The notes beneath the pieces were generated by a model. It saw nothing but the letters and a program-made list of their open reading frames with translations, was not told the DNA's origin and did no database searches. A stretch of DNA of 64,000 nt from an uncultured Aquimarina sp. (GTDB lineage Bacteria; Bacteroidota; Bacteroidia; Flavobacteriales; Flavobacteriaceae), in contig CANMKK010000007.1 in the NCBI GenBank assembly GCA_947498455.1, forward strand, positions 102,077 through 166,076. Reading direction: 5' to 3'. Numbering within the stretch: the stretch's first letter is position 1; each line of letters begins with the position of its first letter. Positions 28,419-37,770 of the stretch are shown in pieces. Position numbers and translations under genes: made by a program.

Positions 28419-29709
28419 ATGTATTTAATACAAAACCTTTACTTATTTTTTTTCATTTTTGGCTTTTTTTTGGAGTTCCATCGCCCAAACTACAAAAGTT
28501 AATGACACTATAATTGCATCTCGATATTTCTCCAAAGCAGATTCCCTATTAATATGATTTACGGATAAGAATCTCGTATAACTATTTCGGAGCATGATGA
28601 ATCAGTCAAATATTTTCTAAAAGCTATGCCAATGTATGAAAAAGCTAAAGATTGGGAAAGGGTAGTTAGATGTTATAATAAAGTTTCTGAAAACCAACTG
28701 AATATTAGGCAACTTGATGAATCATTTAAAAACTCACAAAAAGCATTAGAAATCAATAATACTTTTTTTAAAAGAGAAAGTGAAATAGTCGCAAATACTT
28801 ATGACAACATAAGTGTTTATTATGAAAAATATCCCGATTTTAACAAAGCATTACTGTATTCACAAAAAGTACTTGATCTCCGTCAAAAGTTATTACCAGC
28901 AGATCACCCGGATTTCGCATTATCTTATGGAAATTTTGGAAAAATTCATAGAAAACTCACCAATTATAATCAATCACTTGAATTCTATAAAAAAGCACTA
29001 GCTATTAATTTAAAAACTTATGGCGAAAATCATACGGAAACAGGAAATAACTATAACAGTATTGCTATCGTATATGAAGAAACCGGAAAAGTTGATATCG
29101 CAATAGAATATTACGAAAAGTCTCTAAAAACATCCATTAAAAACCTTGGAGAAAAACATGTTCGTGTAGGTTATGGTTATTGTAATATAGCAGGAGCTTA
29201 CAGAAAGCTAAATCAGTATGATAAAGCAATCGAATATAACCAAAGAGCACAACCAAATTTTTATTAGAAAAAGCAGAAAATCTGAATTAAGTATACTTTA
29301 TGGAAATATGGGTAATGTTTATTATGACAAAGGGGAATACGAAAAAACATTACAATACAATAAAAAGAGTTTAGATATTGCAATTAAAATTTATGGAGAA
29401 GAACACCCATATACAGCAAATATATATAATCAGATTGCGCTCATTCATAGCCAAAAAGGTAATTATAAACAAGGAATGAATAAGGCTGAAGCTTTACAAC
29501 AAGCAAAATTACAATATCCTAGTAATGCCAAAATAAACCGAACGCACCCCTTCTATTGGGCAGGGTTTTATTTAGTTGGAGACACTTCTCCTATTCAATT
29601 TAATAACTACTATTGGTCATATTGGGTTCTTGGGTTAATAATTCTTGGAATACTATTAGTAAGTACTTTTTGGTATAGAAGAAAAAGAAAGCAAATAATA
29701 TCAATTTGA
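28419..29709 (+). pseudogene. Decayed TPR-CHAT protein gene
   Basis: Remains of one gene in several frames. An ATG at 28419 begins a signal peptide that shifts frame at the T-run 28464-28471 (continuing as SSIAQTTKVND). A stop (TGA) follows KADSLLI near 28558, and the TPR part is open at 28626-29267 (repeats such as ALSYGNFGKIHRKLTNYNQSL). A further frameshift near 29250-29280 leads into 29281-29709, which has one more TPR and then jumps to the tail of a CHAT domain (ALQQAKL, HPFYWAGFYLVGD near 29547) and a C-terminal membrane helix. Almost all of the CHAT protease domain is deleted. Confidence 0.75.
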
Positions 29710-29758
29710 TTATAAAATATCTCTGAATTGTCTACATTAGTAGCTCACTTAAAAAACC

Positions 29759-30769
29759 ATGATATTAGTTACTGGAGCCACAGGTTTGGTCGGCACTCAT
29801 TTATTAATTAAACTTACACAAGAAAACCACAAGGTTCGTGCTCTGTATAGAACAGAAGACAAAAGAGAACAAGCTAAAAAAATATTTTTAGCCTGCTGTA
29901 AACCTGAGGATGGTAGTTCTTACGATACTATTGAGTGGTTTAAAGGCGATATTACGGATATTCCATCACTTACTCTTGCATTTAATGAAGTGACCCATGT
30001 GTATCATTGTGCAGCGATGATATCCTTTAATCCATCTCACTATAAAAAACTACGTAAAACTAATATCGAAGGAACAGCCAATATTGTAAACTTATGCTTA
30101 ATTCACACCGTAAAAAAGTTGTGCTATGTAAGTTCAATCGCAACTTTAGGAGAGAATTCTTCTACTTCTACTATAGACGAAACTACAGAATGGAATCCTG
30201 AAGCTTCTCACTCAGTATATACGATCACCAAATATGGTGCAGAAATGGAAGTTTGGAGAGGAACTCAAGAAGGACTTGATGCTGTCATTGTAAATCCGGG
30301 TATTATAATCGGACCTGGTTTTTTTAACTCAGGAAGTGGCTACCTTTTTAAAAAGATTTATAAAGGAATGAACTATTATACTACAGGCACCACTGGTTAT
30401 GTTGCAGTAAATGATGTGGTCAAAATCATGCATCTATTAATGGAAAGTCCAATTGTTAATAATCGATATATATTGGTCGGAGAAAACTTAAGTTTTAAAA
30501 CTTCGTTTACTATGATTTCCGAAGCATTAAATAAACCAAGTCCAAGAAAAAGAGCTTCTCCTTTTTTAATGAAGATAGCATACTACATTCAATGGATCGG
30601 CTACACACTATTTGGATATAAGAGATCCATATTCCGATCCTCTATACAAAGTGCTTTTTCTATTTCTACGTACAAAAACGATAAAATAAAAAAGGAGCTT
30701 ACCTATAGTTTTTCTCCGATAAAAAAATCTGTTACGGAAACTGCTTCTTTTTTCTTGGAGCAGCTGTAG
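29759..30769 (+). CDS. NAD-dependent epimerase/dehydratase family protein
   Basis: 336 residues, extended short-chain dehydrogenase. The nucleotide loop is TGATGLVG (residues 5-12). The catalytic Ser-Tyr-Lys are seen as YVSSIATLG and VYTITKYGAE (Tyr near 158). The C-terminal region is hydrophobic (YIQWIGYTLFGYKRS). Relatives are annotated as sugar epimerases, dihydroflavonol reductase-like or sterol dehydrogenases, and nothing here picks one. Its 3' end overlaps the convergent DUF4296 gene by 38 bp. Confidence 0.85.
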   Translation: MILVTGATGLVGTHLLIKLTQENHKVRALYRTEDKREQAKKIFLACCKPEDGSSYDTIEWFKGDITDIPSLTLAFNEVTHVYHCAAMISFNPSHYKKLRKTNIEGTANIVNLCLIHTVKKLCYVSSIATLGENSSTSTIDETTEWNPEASHSVYTITKYGAEMEVWRGTQEGLDAVIVNPGIIIGPGFFNSGSGYLFKKIYKGMNYYTTGTTGYVAVNDVVKIMHLLMESPIVNNRYILVGENLSFKTSFTMISEALNKPSPRKRASPFLMKIAYYIQWIGYTLFGYKRSIFRSSIQSAFSISTYKNDKIKKELTYSFSPIKKSVTETASFFLEQL

Positions 30770-31259
30770 TGTTCTCTATTTTATGAATCTCTCTTTGTAA
30801 CGCTTCTTTACTTGGTCTTCCTCCTTGATTTATAAAAGGTTGCCTTTCTTTTCCTTGTAACTTAATTCCTTTAGACAACTTAATAGAGTCTTCTATTTTT
30901 TTTATAGAATCTTCTACTTTCTTTAGTTTTTCGTATTTTACTTTTGATGTCTCCAGATTGCTTTTAACCTTAGTAAAAAGATCTTTATACTTTTCCATTT
31001 GCCCGGTGTACCAACGATTATTCTCAGAAAATTGTAGACTATCTACACCATGCTTCTCTAAAATATATGCTTCAAGATTAATTTTTTTATCATCAAAAAC
31101 CTTTTTATAGGAACCTTTTGCAGCCTTTATAAAAGCAATGTCCGTAAGAATCTCTACCATATGGTCTTCTTCTATTAATTTTTTTGGCTTTGATAATTCG
31201 TCAATATTTTGACAAGCAAAAAAGACAATAACTATAAAGGTAAAGGTTATCTTTTTCAT
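30732..31259 (-). CDS. DUF4296 domain-containing lipoprotein
   Basis: 175 residues. Lipoprotein signal with lipobox FFAC (Cys16). The DUF4296 core spans about 28-115 (EEDHMVEILTDIAFIKAAKG, then LEKHGVDSLQFSENNRWYTGQMEKY), and a charged coiled-coil tail follows. Function unknown. It is typically found next to dihydroorotase and a polyprenol mannose synthase-like gene in Flavobacteria, as here, with a 4-bp overlap with the preceding gene. Confidence 0.85.
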   Translation of the reverse strand: MKKITFTFIVIVFFACQNIDELSKPKKLIEEDHMVEILTDIAFIKAAKGSYKKVFDDKKINLEAYILEKHGVDSLQFSENNRWYTGQMEKYKDLFTKVKSNLETSKVKYEKLKKVEDSIKKIEDSIKLSKGIKLQGKERQPFINQGGRPSKEALQREIHKIENTTAAPRKKKQFP

Positions 31260-32602
31260 CTGTCAAAAGTTAATCGTTGAGCATTCTTAACATCATAAAA
31301 TTTAAAATTCTTATACACCAAACTTCCGTTTACAAAAGTATGCGTTATTCTAGATTTAAATGTAGTCCCCTCAAATGGAGACCAACCACATTTATAAGCT
31401 ATATTATCAGTATTAACTGTCCAGGGAGCATTAAGATCTACCAAAACCGCATCTGCACAATACCCTTCCTTAATATATCCTCTTTTTTCTACTTGAAATA
31501 GGATAGCAGGATTATGACACATTTTTTCAACTATCTTCTCTAGCGAAATTTTATCCTGATGATAAAACTCCAACATTGCAGGCAGCGCGTGCTGTACTAA
31601 AGGCCCTCCTGAAGGGGCTTTGGTATACACATTATCTTTTTCTTCTTTTGTATGCGGTGCGTGATCTGTAGCAATAACATCTAGCTTATCTTCTAATAAA
31701 GCTTTAAAAAGAGCATCTCTATCTTTGGTGGTTTTTACAGCAGGATTCCATTTGATCAATGTTCCTTTTTCCTTATAATCTTCATCAGAAAACCAAAGGT
31801 GATGTATACAAACTTCTGCAGTGATCTTCTTCTTACTTAGAGGGATTTTATTGGTAAATAACTCTAGTTCTTTGGCAGTAGAAAGATGAAAAACATGTAA
31901 TCTTGCCCCAGTTTTTTTTGCTAATTCTACAGCTCTGGACGATGACAAATAACAAGCTTCCTCACTTCTAATAATAGGGTGTAATTCTATAGGTATATCA
32001 TCTCCGTATTGTTCTTTATATCTAGCAGTATTATTTCTGATTGTTTCTTCATCCTCACAATGTACCGAGATAACCATATCTGTAGAAGAAAAAATCTTTT
32101 CCAATACTTCTGGATCGTCTACAAGCATATTTCCGGTTGAAGAACCTAAAAACAACTTTAATCCTGCTACTCTTTTAGGATCTACTTTTAAGATTTCTTC
32201 TAGGTTATCATTGGTACCTCCAAACATAAAGGAATAATTGGCATAACTAGTCTTAGCTGCTACATCGAATTTTTCTTCCAGTTTTTCGACAGTGGTTGTC
32301 TGAGGGTTGGTATTTGGCATTTCGATAAATGATGTAATACCTCCCGCTATTGCTGCCTTAGACTCTGTTTCGATTGTAGCTTTATGAGTTAAGCCTGGCT
32401 CTCTAAAATGTACTTGATCATCAATAACTCCAGGTAATAGGTACTTACCTTCTGCATCAAAAACATGAACATCGGCAGATTTAGCACTAATTTGAGGTGC
32501 TATTTCCTTAAAAATTCCATTTTCTATATAGACGTCGCCATTATAGATTTCTCCTTCATTGACAATATTTGCATTCTTAATTAATACTCTATTCATGATC
32601 AT
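31256..32602 (-). CDS. pyrC: Dihydroorotase-family amidohydrolase
   Basis: 448 residues, class I dihydroorotase-like. In the first metal motif the usual His-x-His reads Gln63-Val-His65 (DDQVHFREPG), so one canonical metal ligand is absent. Other ligands are present: HCEDEE, HVFHLST and ATDHAPHT. The enzyme forms dihydroorotate in pyrimidine synthesis. The Gln variant may work with an altered metal site or be a non-pyrimidine hydrolase. Middle gene of a three-gene operon, overlapping both neighbours by 4 bp. Start at 32602 fits the ATGA overlap; ATG at 32596 is possible. Confidence 0.82.
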   Translation of the reverse strand: MIMNRVLIKNANIVNEGEIYNGDVYIENGIFKEIAPQISAKSADVHVFDAEGKYLLPGVIDDQVHFREPGLTHKATIETESKAAIAGGITSFIEMPNTNPQTTTVEKLEEKFDVAAKTSYANYSFMFGGTNDNLEEILKVDPKRVAGLKLFLGSSTGNMLVDDPEVLEKIFSSTDMVISVHCEDEETIRNNTARYKEQYGDDIPIELHPIIRSEEACYLSSSRAVELAKKTGARLHVFHLSTAKELELFTNKIPLSKKKITAEVCIHHLWFSDEDYKEKGTLIKWNPAVKTTKDRDALFKALLEDKLDVIATDHAPHTKEEKDNVYTKAPSGGPLVQHALPAMLEFYHQDKISLEKIVEKMCHNPAILFQVEKRGYIKEGYCADAVLVDLNAPWTVNTDNIAYKCGWSPFEGTTFKSRITHTFVNGSLVYKNFKFYDVKNAQRLTFDR

Positions 32603-33330
32603 ATTTCGTAACTATTGAATAAACTTTTTAGTTTCATTTTTAATACTCCAAAAACAGCTTCAGAAATTATTCCTTTGCTCATTTTAGAAGCTCCTCTAGT
32701 CCTATCTGTAAATATTACAGGGACTTCTTTTATTTTAAATTTTAACAAGAATGCCTTAAATTTCATTTCTATCTGAAACGCATATCCTACAAATTTAATC
32801 TTATCCAGATGTATTGTTTCCAATACTTCTCTTTTATAACATATAAAACCAGCTGTTGTGTCGTGAATATCCATTCCTGTAATAAATCTCACATATCTCG
32901 ATGCCAGCCAAGAAAGTAATACTCTACTCATAGGCCAGTTTACAACATTTACCCCTGTAACATATCTAGATCCAATGGAAACCTGTGATGTTCCTTTAGC
33001 ACATGCATTATATAATCGGATTAGATCATTGGGGTTATGCGAAAAATCTGCATCCATCTCAAAAACATATTCATAAGACCGCTCCAAAGCCCATTTAAAC
33101 CCAGAAATATAAGCCGTTCCTAACCCTAGCTTCCCTTCTCTTTCTATCAAAAAAAGTTGCTCAGGGTATATCAATTGTAATTCCTTAACTTTTATAGCCG
33201 TACCATCAGGTGAATTATCATCCACTATAAGAATATCAAAATCACGTTGAAGAGAGCATACATTTTTAATGATACGCTCTACATTTTCGATTTCGTTATA
33301 GGTAGGTATAATTACTACAGAGTCTACCAT
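32599..33330 (-). CDS. Polyprenol monophosphomannose synthase-like glycosyltransferase (GT2)
   Basis: 243 residues, family 2 glycosyltransferase of the DPM1 type. Visible are the nucleotide-sugar region VVIIPTYNEIENV, IVDDNSPDGT, EMDADFSHNP (DxD-like metal site near residue 95) and the C-terminal FTDRTRGASKMS. These enzymes transfer mannose or another sugar from GDP-sugar to polyprenyl phosphate at the inner membrane. First gene of the operon ending with DUF4296. Confidence 0.88.
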   Translation of the reverse strand: MVDSVVIIPTYNEIENVERIIKNVCSLQRDFDILIVDDNSPDGTAIKVKELQLIYPEQLFLIEREGKLGLGTAYISGFKWALERSYEYVFEMDADFSHNPNDLIRLYNACAKGTSQVSIGSRYVTGVNVVNWPMSRVLLSWLASRYVRFITGMDIHDTTAGFICYKREVLETIHLDKIKFVGYAFQIEMKFKAFLLKFKIKEVPVIFTDRTRGASKMSKGIISEAVFGVLKMKLKSLFNSYEI

Positions 33331-33491
33331 TTAAGCTATTTTCAGGCAAATATAACTAAATAATTACTAGATTTTTTTTAGTTATTTATGCTATTATTTT
33401 TTGTTATTAATATAACTATAGAATTATGTCTGTGTTACAAGCATTTTAAATAACCTTTATTTTATTACGAGCTATCTATTACTTACTTTTA

Positions 33492-33499
33492 TACTTTTG
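33492..33499 (+). promoter_or_regulatory. Candidate -7 box before the DUF4271 gene
   Basis: TACTTTTG matches TAnnTTTG and ends 6 bp before the ATG at 33506, which would make the transcript nearly leaderless. No -33 element is clear. Confidence 0.3.
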
Positions 33500-33505
33500 C
33501 AACTT

Positions 33506-34159
33506 ATGGAAATAATAACTAGAGAAATTACTTCTACCAATTGGATTACTATTGTAATAGTATCTTGTTTTGGTTTACTAGCTATAGCCAAAACACTAAA
33601 TACTGTTCAGTTTTCTGATTTTATTATGCTCTTTAATAACAATAAATATATTGTACTAAATCATAAAGGGAATAGACTGTCTACACTTTTTAATGGAGTT
33701 TTATTATTGGTTCAGACTCTTTCCATTTCCTTATTTATATATATATGTGTAACTTCTTTTCAGTTTCAAACAGAATCCAAAGAACAACTACTGTTTTTAA
33801 AAATATCTACACTATACCTGATAATTCTAGTTTGTAAAATATTAATAGAAAAAATAGTCGCTTCCATTTTTTCTATTGAAACATTGATAGAAGATTATTT
33901 ATTTTATAAAATATCATATCGGAATTTTTTAGGTGTTTTATTATTACCTCTTAATTTATTGTTCATCTATACCATACAACCTTCAGAGATTACCCTAATG
34001 ATATTATTATCATTAATGGCAGTTCTAAATTCCATTGTACTTTTCTCTGTCTATAAAAAGAATGAAAAAGTCATTTTAAACCAGTTGTTCTATTTTATTT
34101 TGTATCTTTGCACACTTGAAATCGCACCCTATTTTATACTATATAAGCTAATTATATAA
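33506..34159 (+). CDS. DUF4271 membrane protein
   Basis: The ATG at 33506 gives 217 residues; the in-frame TTG 9 bp earlier is not preferred. Six hydrophobic helices span the protein, and the central segment (LIEDYLFYKISYRNFLGVLLLPLNLL near residues 124-150) is typical of DUF4271. Function unknown. In Flavobacteria this gene is a constant neighbour of the uroporphyrinogen-III synthase gene, as here. Confidence 0.8.
   Translation: MEIITREITSTNWITIVIVSCFGLLAIAKTLNTVQFSDFIMLFNNNKYIVLNHKGNRLSTLFNGVLLLVQTLSISLFIYICVTSFQFQTESKEQLLFLKISTLYLIILVCKILIEKIVASIFSIETLIEDYLFYKISYRNFLGVLLLPLNLLFIYTIQPSEITLMILLSLMAVLNSIVLFSVYKKNEKVILNQLFYFILYLCTLEIAPYFILYKLII
34103..34110 (+). promoter_or_regulatory. Candidate -7 box upstream of hemD
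   Basis: TATCTTTG, a perfect TAnnTTTG, inside the end of the DUF4271 gene and 80 bp before hemD. TTG occurs 15 bp upstream, shorter than the usual spacing. Confidence 0.35.
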
Positions 34160-34189
34160 TTAATAGAGCCTTTACAAAAAATACTATAT

Positions 34190-34936
34190 ATGAAAGTGAA
34201 AACCATCTTGGTCTCACAACCAGAGCCTAAAGTAGAAAATTCACCTTATTTTGAACTTGAGGAAAAAGAAAAGGTAAAAATCGACTTTATCCCATTTATT
34301 CACGTAGAGGGCGTTGACGCTAAAGAAGTAAGACAACAAAAAGTAGATTTATCACAATTTACCGCTATAATTCTAACGAGTCGTAATTCTGTCGATCATT
34401 TTTTCAGAATTGCTGACGAAATGCGCTATAAGGTTCCTGATACTCTTAAGTATTTCTGTCAGAGTGAAGCTGTTGCTTATTATTTGCAAAAATACGTTGT
34501 ATATAGAAAACGAAAAATCTATGTAGGTAAACGTACTTTTCAAGAACTAAGCCCATTGATAAAGAAGTATAAGACAGAAAAGTTTTTACTTCCTTCTTCT
34601 GACCAATTAAAACCTTTAATTCCAGACACTCTAAATGGACTTAAAGTAGACTGGAAGCAAGGAATCTTCTACAAAACTGTTGTAAGTGATCTTTCTGAAT
34701 TAAGAGATGTTTTCTATGACATCCTTGTATTCTTTAGCCCGTCAGGAATAAAATCTTTATTCGAAAATTTTCCTGATTTTAAGCAAAATAATACGCGTAT
34801 TGCTGTTTTCGGAAATTCAACAATTAGAGCTGCAGAAGAACATAATCTCGTAGTGAATATTCAGGCTCCAACTCCTGAAACTCCTTCTATGACAATGGCT
34901 TTACAGAAATATATCAAGCAAGCAAACAAGAAGTAA
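34190..34936 (+). CDS. hemD: Uroporphyrinogen-III synthase
   Basis: 248 residues. HemD cyclises hydroxymethylbilane to uroporphyrinogen III in heme synthesis. Family features are weak in sequence but present: ILTSRNSVDHFF near residue 63, a central hinge, and VFFSPSGIKSLFEN with IAVFGNSTIRAAEE in the second lobe, then TPETPSMTMAL near the end. Position 30 bp after DUF4271 agrees with the usual Flavobacterial arrangement. A strong terminator follows. Confidence 0.88.
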   Translation: MKVKTILVSQPEPKVENSPYFELEEKEKVKIDFIPFIHVEGVDAKEVRQQKVDLSQFTAIILTSRNSVDHFFRIADEMRYKVPDTLKYFCQSEAVAYYLQKYVVYRKRKIYVGKRTFQELSPLIKKYKTEKFLLPSSDQLKPLIPDTLNGLKVDWKQGIFYKTVVSDLSELRDVFYDILVFFSPSGIKSLFENFPDFKQNNTRIAVFGNSTIRAAEEHNLVVNIQAPTPETPSMTMALQKYIKQANKK

Positions 34937-34965
34937 GAATATACTTTTTTAAAAATATAATTTAC

Positions 34966-35003
34966 AAAAAGAGACTGTATTTATTTGCAGTCTCTTTTTT
35001 TTT
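34966..35003 (+). terminator. Intrinsic terminator of hemD
   Basis: AAAAAGAGACTG (34966-34977) pairs perfectly with CAGTCTCTTTTT (34988-34999), a 12-bp stem continuing into a T-run. Confidence 0.9.
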
Positions 35004-35076
35004 GCTACCCCTCGAGGTCTTTTCACCAAATCCAAGCAAGCTACACAACTACAGGCCATACATCATACCAATTCTT

Positions 35077-35158
35077 ATACGATTTATGAATAAGAAGTTC
35101 GCATAAAGAGTTTGAATTATTTTGAACTATATGCGAAAGTTTTATACGTAAATCGTAT
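35077..35158. repeat. Dispersed palindromic element, copy 2 (longest)
   Basis: 82 bp. Outer arms ATACGATTTA and TAAATCGTAT are exact inverted repeats, inner arms TTCGCATA and TATGCGAA also pair, and GAGTT/AACT closes near an AT loop. It can fold into one long imperfect hairpin. It shares its core and right arm with copy 1 (19199-19267) and its ends with copy 3 (55194-55217). It lies between convergent genes and has no ORF. Confidence 0.8.
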
Positions 35159-35192
35159 TATACAGATATGACATCATTACCTTGTAGCATAT

Positions 35193-35228
35193 AAAAAACT
35201 GATTGAAAATTACTTCTCAATCAGTTTT
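35193..35228 (-). terminator. Intrinsic terminator of the prolyl oligopeptidase gene
   Basis: Perfect 11-bp stem (AAAACTGATTG 35195-35205 with CAATCAGTTTT 35218-35228). On the minus strand it is followed by a run of six T, 43 bp after the stop at 35272. Confidence 0.85.
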
Positions 35229-35271
35229 ATATTCTATTATAGAAATCTGTTAAATTCTCTAAAATTTCAAG

Positions 35272-37437
35272 TTATCCTTTAACCTTATCGATTACTTTTT
35301 CTGGCAACACTTCATATCCCATATTATACAATGTAAAACTAAATATATCGGCATATTGCTCTATTATTTTAGTAACCGGAGTACCAGCCCCATGACCTGC
35401 ATTAGTCTCAATTCTTATGAGTGTTGGATTAGTTCCGGTTTGTTTTGATTGGAGTTCGGCTGCAAATTTAAAAGAATGCGCAGGCACTACTCTATCATCA
35501 TGATCTCCAGTTGTCACCAGAGTTGCAGGATACTGTACCCCTTTTTTCACATTATGTACCGGAGAATACCCTTTTAGATACTCGAACATCTGTTGGTCAT
35601 CTTCTGCAGTACCATAATCATACGCCCATCCTGCCCCTGCTGTAAATGTATGATAACGCAGCATATCTAACACACCAACTGCAGGCAATGCTACCTTCAT
35701 TAAATCTGGTCGCTGGGTCATCGTTGCCCCAACTAATAATCCTCCATTAGAGCCTCCTCTAATAGCAAGATACTCACTAGATGTATATTTGTTTTCTATT
35801 AAATATTCTGCGGCTGCGATAAAATCATTGAATACATTTTGTTTTTGCATTTTAGTCCCTGCCACATGCCATTTTTTACCATATTCTCCTCCTCCTCTCA
35901 AATTCGGTACTGCATAAATACCACCTTGCTCCATCCATATAGCATTGGCAATACTAAAAGCCGGTGTTAGACTGACATCAAAACCCCCATATCCATATAA
36001 TACAGTGGGGTTTTTACCATTTAGCTCTATCCCCTTTTTATGTGTTATAATCATAGGAACCTTAGTCCCATCTTTAGAAGTATAAAACACCTGTTTACTT
36101 TCATAGTCATCTGAATTAAAATCAATCTTTGGTTTTCTATATAATTCCGACACCCCTGTACCAATGGTATACTTATATATACTCCTAGGTGTTTTATAAT
36201 TGGTAAATGAATAGTACAGTTCTTTATTTTCTTTTTTAGTCCCAAAACCACTCACACTTCCTACTCCTGGTAATTTAATATCTCGAATCTGTTTTCCTTC
36301 ATAATCATACTGCAATACTTTAGACACAGCATCTACCATATACTCTGCAAAAAAGTATCCTCCTCCTATCCCTGGGCTAAGTACATTTTCCGTTTCAGGA
36401 ATAAAATCTACCCAGTGCTCCGGAGTTGGTTTTGAGGCATCAACAGTCACTATTTTTTGATTAGGCGCATGTAGATTCGTAACCAAATATAATTTAGAAT
36501 TTACATTTTCGATTACATAAGTATCGCTATCGGTATGATCTAATATTGTAACTAGTCCTTTATCCGGTTTAGAGAAATCTTTTATAAATAATTTATTTCC
36601 CGAAGTCGACGTACTAGCAGAAATAATCAAGTATTTATCATCTTCTGTAACATATCCATTCACATATCTATGCTTTTCTTCAGGAATTCCTCCATATATT
36701 AATTTATCGTCTTTTTGCAGTGTTCCTAATTTATGGTAGTATACTTTATGCTGATCTGTTTTAGCAGAAAGCTCACTTCCTTTTGGCTTATCATAACTAG
36801 AATAATAAAAACCTTCATTTCCTTTCCATGAAATTCCAGAAAATTTAATATCAACTAGTGTGTCTTCTACAATTTCTTTTGTCTCTGCATTTTTAACAAT
36901 GACCTTACGCCAATCACTACCTCCTTCAGAAATGGAATATGCCAATAATTTTCCGTTTTTAGAAAAACTAATCCCTCCTAATGAGGTCGTTCCATCTTTA
37001 CTAAATGTATTAGGGTCGAGAAAAACCTCAGGTTCATCGCCTTCTTTTTTGAATCTATAGATTACATACTGGTTCTGAAGCCCGTCATTTTTATAGAAAT
37101 AAGTATACTCGCCTTCTTTAAATGGAGCACCAACTTTTTCATAATTCCATACATCCGACAGCCTCTTTTTTAATTGATCCCTAAATGGTATACTATCCAG
37201 ATATCCAAAAGTGACTTTATTCTGCTCCGCGACCCACTTGCCCGTATCTTCACTTCTATCGTCTTCTAACCAACGATAAGGATCCTTAATTTCAGTTCCA
37301 AAATATGTATTGACAGTATCTACTTTTTTAGTTTCTGGATAATTCAAAATTGTATTAGTTTTTGTGGTATCTTTTATTTCTTTTTTGCACCCTATAACGA
37401 ATGCCGTCAAAAATAATATAAAAAGTGTTTTCTTCAT
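35272..37437 (-). CDS. Prolyl oligopeptidase family serine peptidase, lipoprotein
   Basis: The ATG at 37437 (721 residues) begins a lipoprotein signal with lipobox VIGC (Cys17); an upstream in-frame alternative adds nine residues and is not needed. Residues about 40-440 form the beta-propeller gate. The C-terminal alpha/beta-hydrolase domain holds the nucleophile in GGSNGG, the Asp in TGDHDDRV and the His in NAGHGAG. Prolyl endopeptidases (S9A) cut short proline-containing peptides, and this one is predicted to sit on a membrane by its lipid anchor. Monocistronic, with its own terminator. Confidence 0.92.
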   Translation of the reverse strand: MKKTLFILFLTAFVIGCKKEIKDTTKTNTILNYPETKKVDTVNTYFGTEIKDPYRWLEDDRSEDTGKWVAEQNKVTFGYLDSIPFRDQLKKRLSDVWNYEKVGAPFKEGEYTYFYKNDGLQNQYVIYRFKKEGDEPEVFLDPNTFSKDGTTSLGGISFSKNGKLLAYSISEGGSDWRKVIVKNAETKEIVEDTLVDIKFSGISWKGNEGFYYSSYDKPKGSELSAKTDQHKVYYHKLGTLQKDDKLIYGGIPEEKHRYVNGYVTEDDKYLIISASTSTSGNKLFIKDFSKPDKGLVTILDHTDSDTYVIENVNSKLYLVTNLHAPNQKIVTVDASKPTPEHWVDFIPETENVLSPGIGGGYFFAEYMVDAVSKVLQYDYEGKQIRDIKLPGVGSVSGFGTKKENKELYYSFTNYKTPRSIYKYTIGTGVSELYRKPKIDFNSDDYESKQVFYTSKDGTKVPMIITHKKGIELNGKNPTVLYGYGGFDVSLTPAFSIANAIWMEQGGIYAVPNLRGGGEYGKKWHVAGTKMQKQNVFNDFIAAAEYLIENKYTSSEYLAIRGGSNGGLLVGATMTQRPDLMKVALPAVGVLDMLRYHTFTAGAGWAYDYGTAEDDQQMFEYLKGYSPVHNVKKGVQYPATLVTTGDHDDRVVPAHSFKFAAELQSKQTGTNPTLIRIETNAGHGAGTPVTKIIEQYADIFSFTLYNMGYEVLPEKVIDKVKG

Positions 37438-37770
37438 GATGTACGAATTTATTGCAATCAACAAAGCTATTAAAACAAGTTGTGCATAATGCTAAAGAAA
37501 ATATAAAAAAAAGACTGCCCTAATAATGATAAAAAGAAGATCTTAAGGTATCCTCTGTCTTACTTTGGGGTGTAGTAAAACGCCTTTATCAATTATAGAA
37601 CAGTCAAAAATTTTCTGCATCTCAATAAACAAAAAAAAATAATAGTATAAAAATAAAATTATATCGCAACCTCAATTAAAAGAGAGATTTAACTTACTTT
37701 AAGATTTTTTAGGAATAAAAAAACCTCACCTTATCAAATACGGTGAGGTTTTTTTTATTATCGCTTCTAA
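37438..37770. other. Intergenic region between two minus-strand genes
   Basis: 333 bases without a supportable gene. The part nearest 37771 holds the terminator of the aspartate-semialdehyde dehydrogenase gene; the rest is AT-rich and should contain the promoter of the peptidase gene. Confidence 0.6.
37717..37757 (-). terminator. Intrinsic terminator of asd
   Basis: AAACCTCACC (37721-37730) pairs with GGTGAGGTTT (37742-37751) around an 11-nt loop, with T-runs on both strands. It lies 14-54 bp after the asd stop. Confidence 0.88.

Larger units (their letters stand above)
34937..35271. other. Intergenic region with two terminators and a palindromic element
   Basis: 335 bases between convergent hemD and the prolyl oligopeptidase gene. 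It contains the hemD terminator (34966-35003), palindromic element copy 2 (35077-35158) and the terminator of the minus-strand gene (35193-35228). No coding frame is supportable. Confidence 0.7.
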
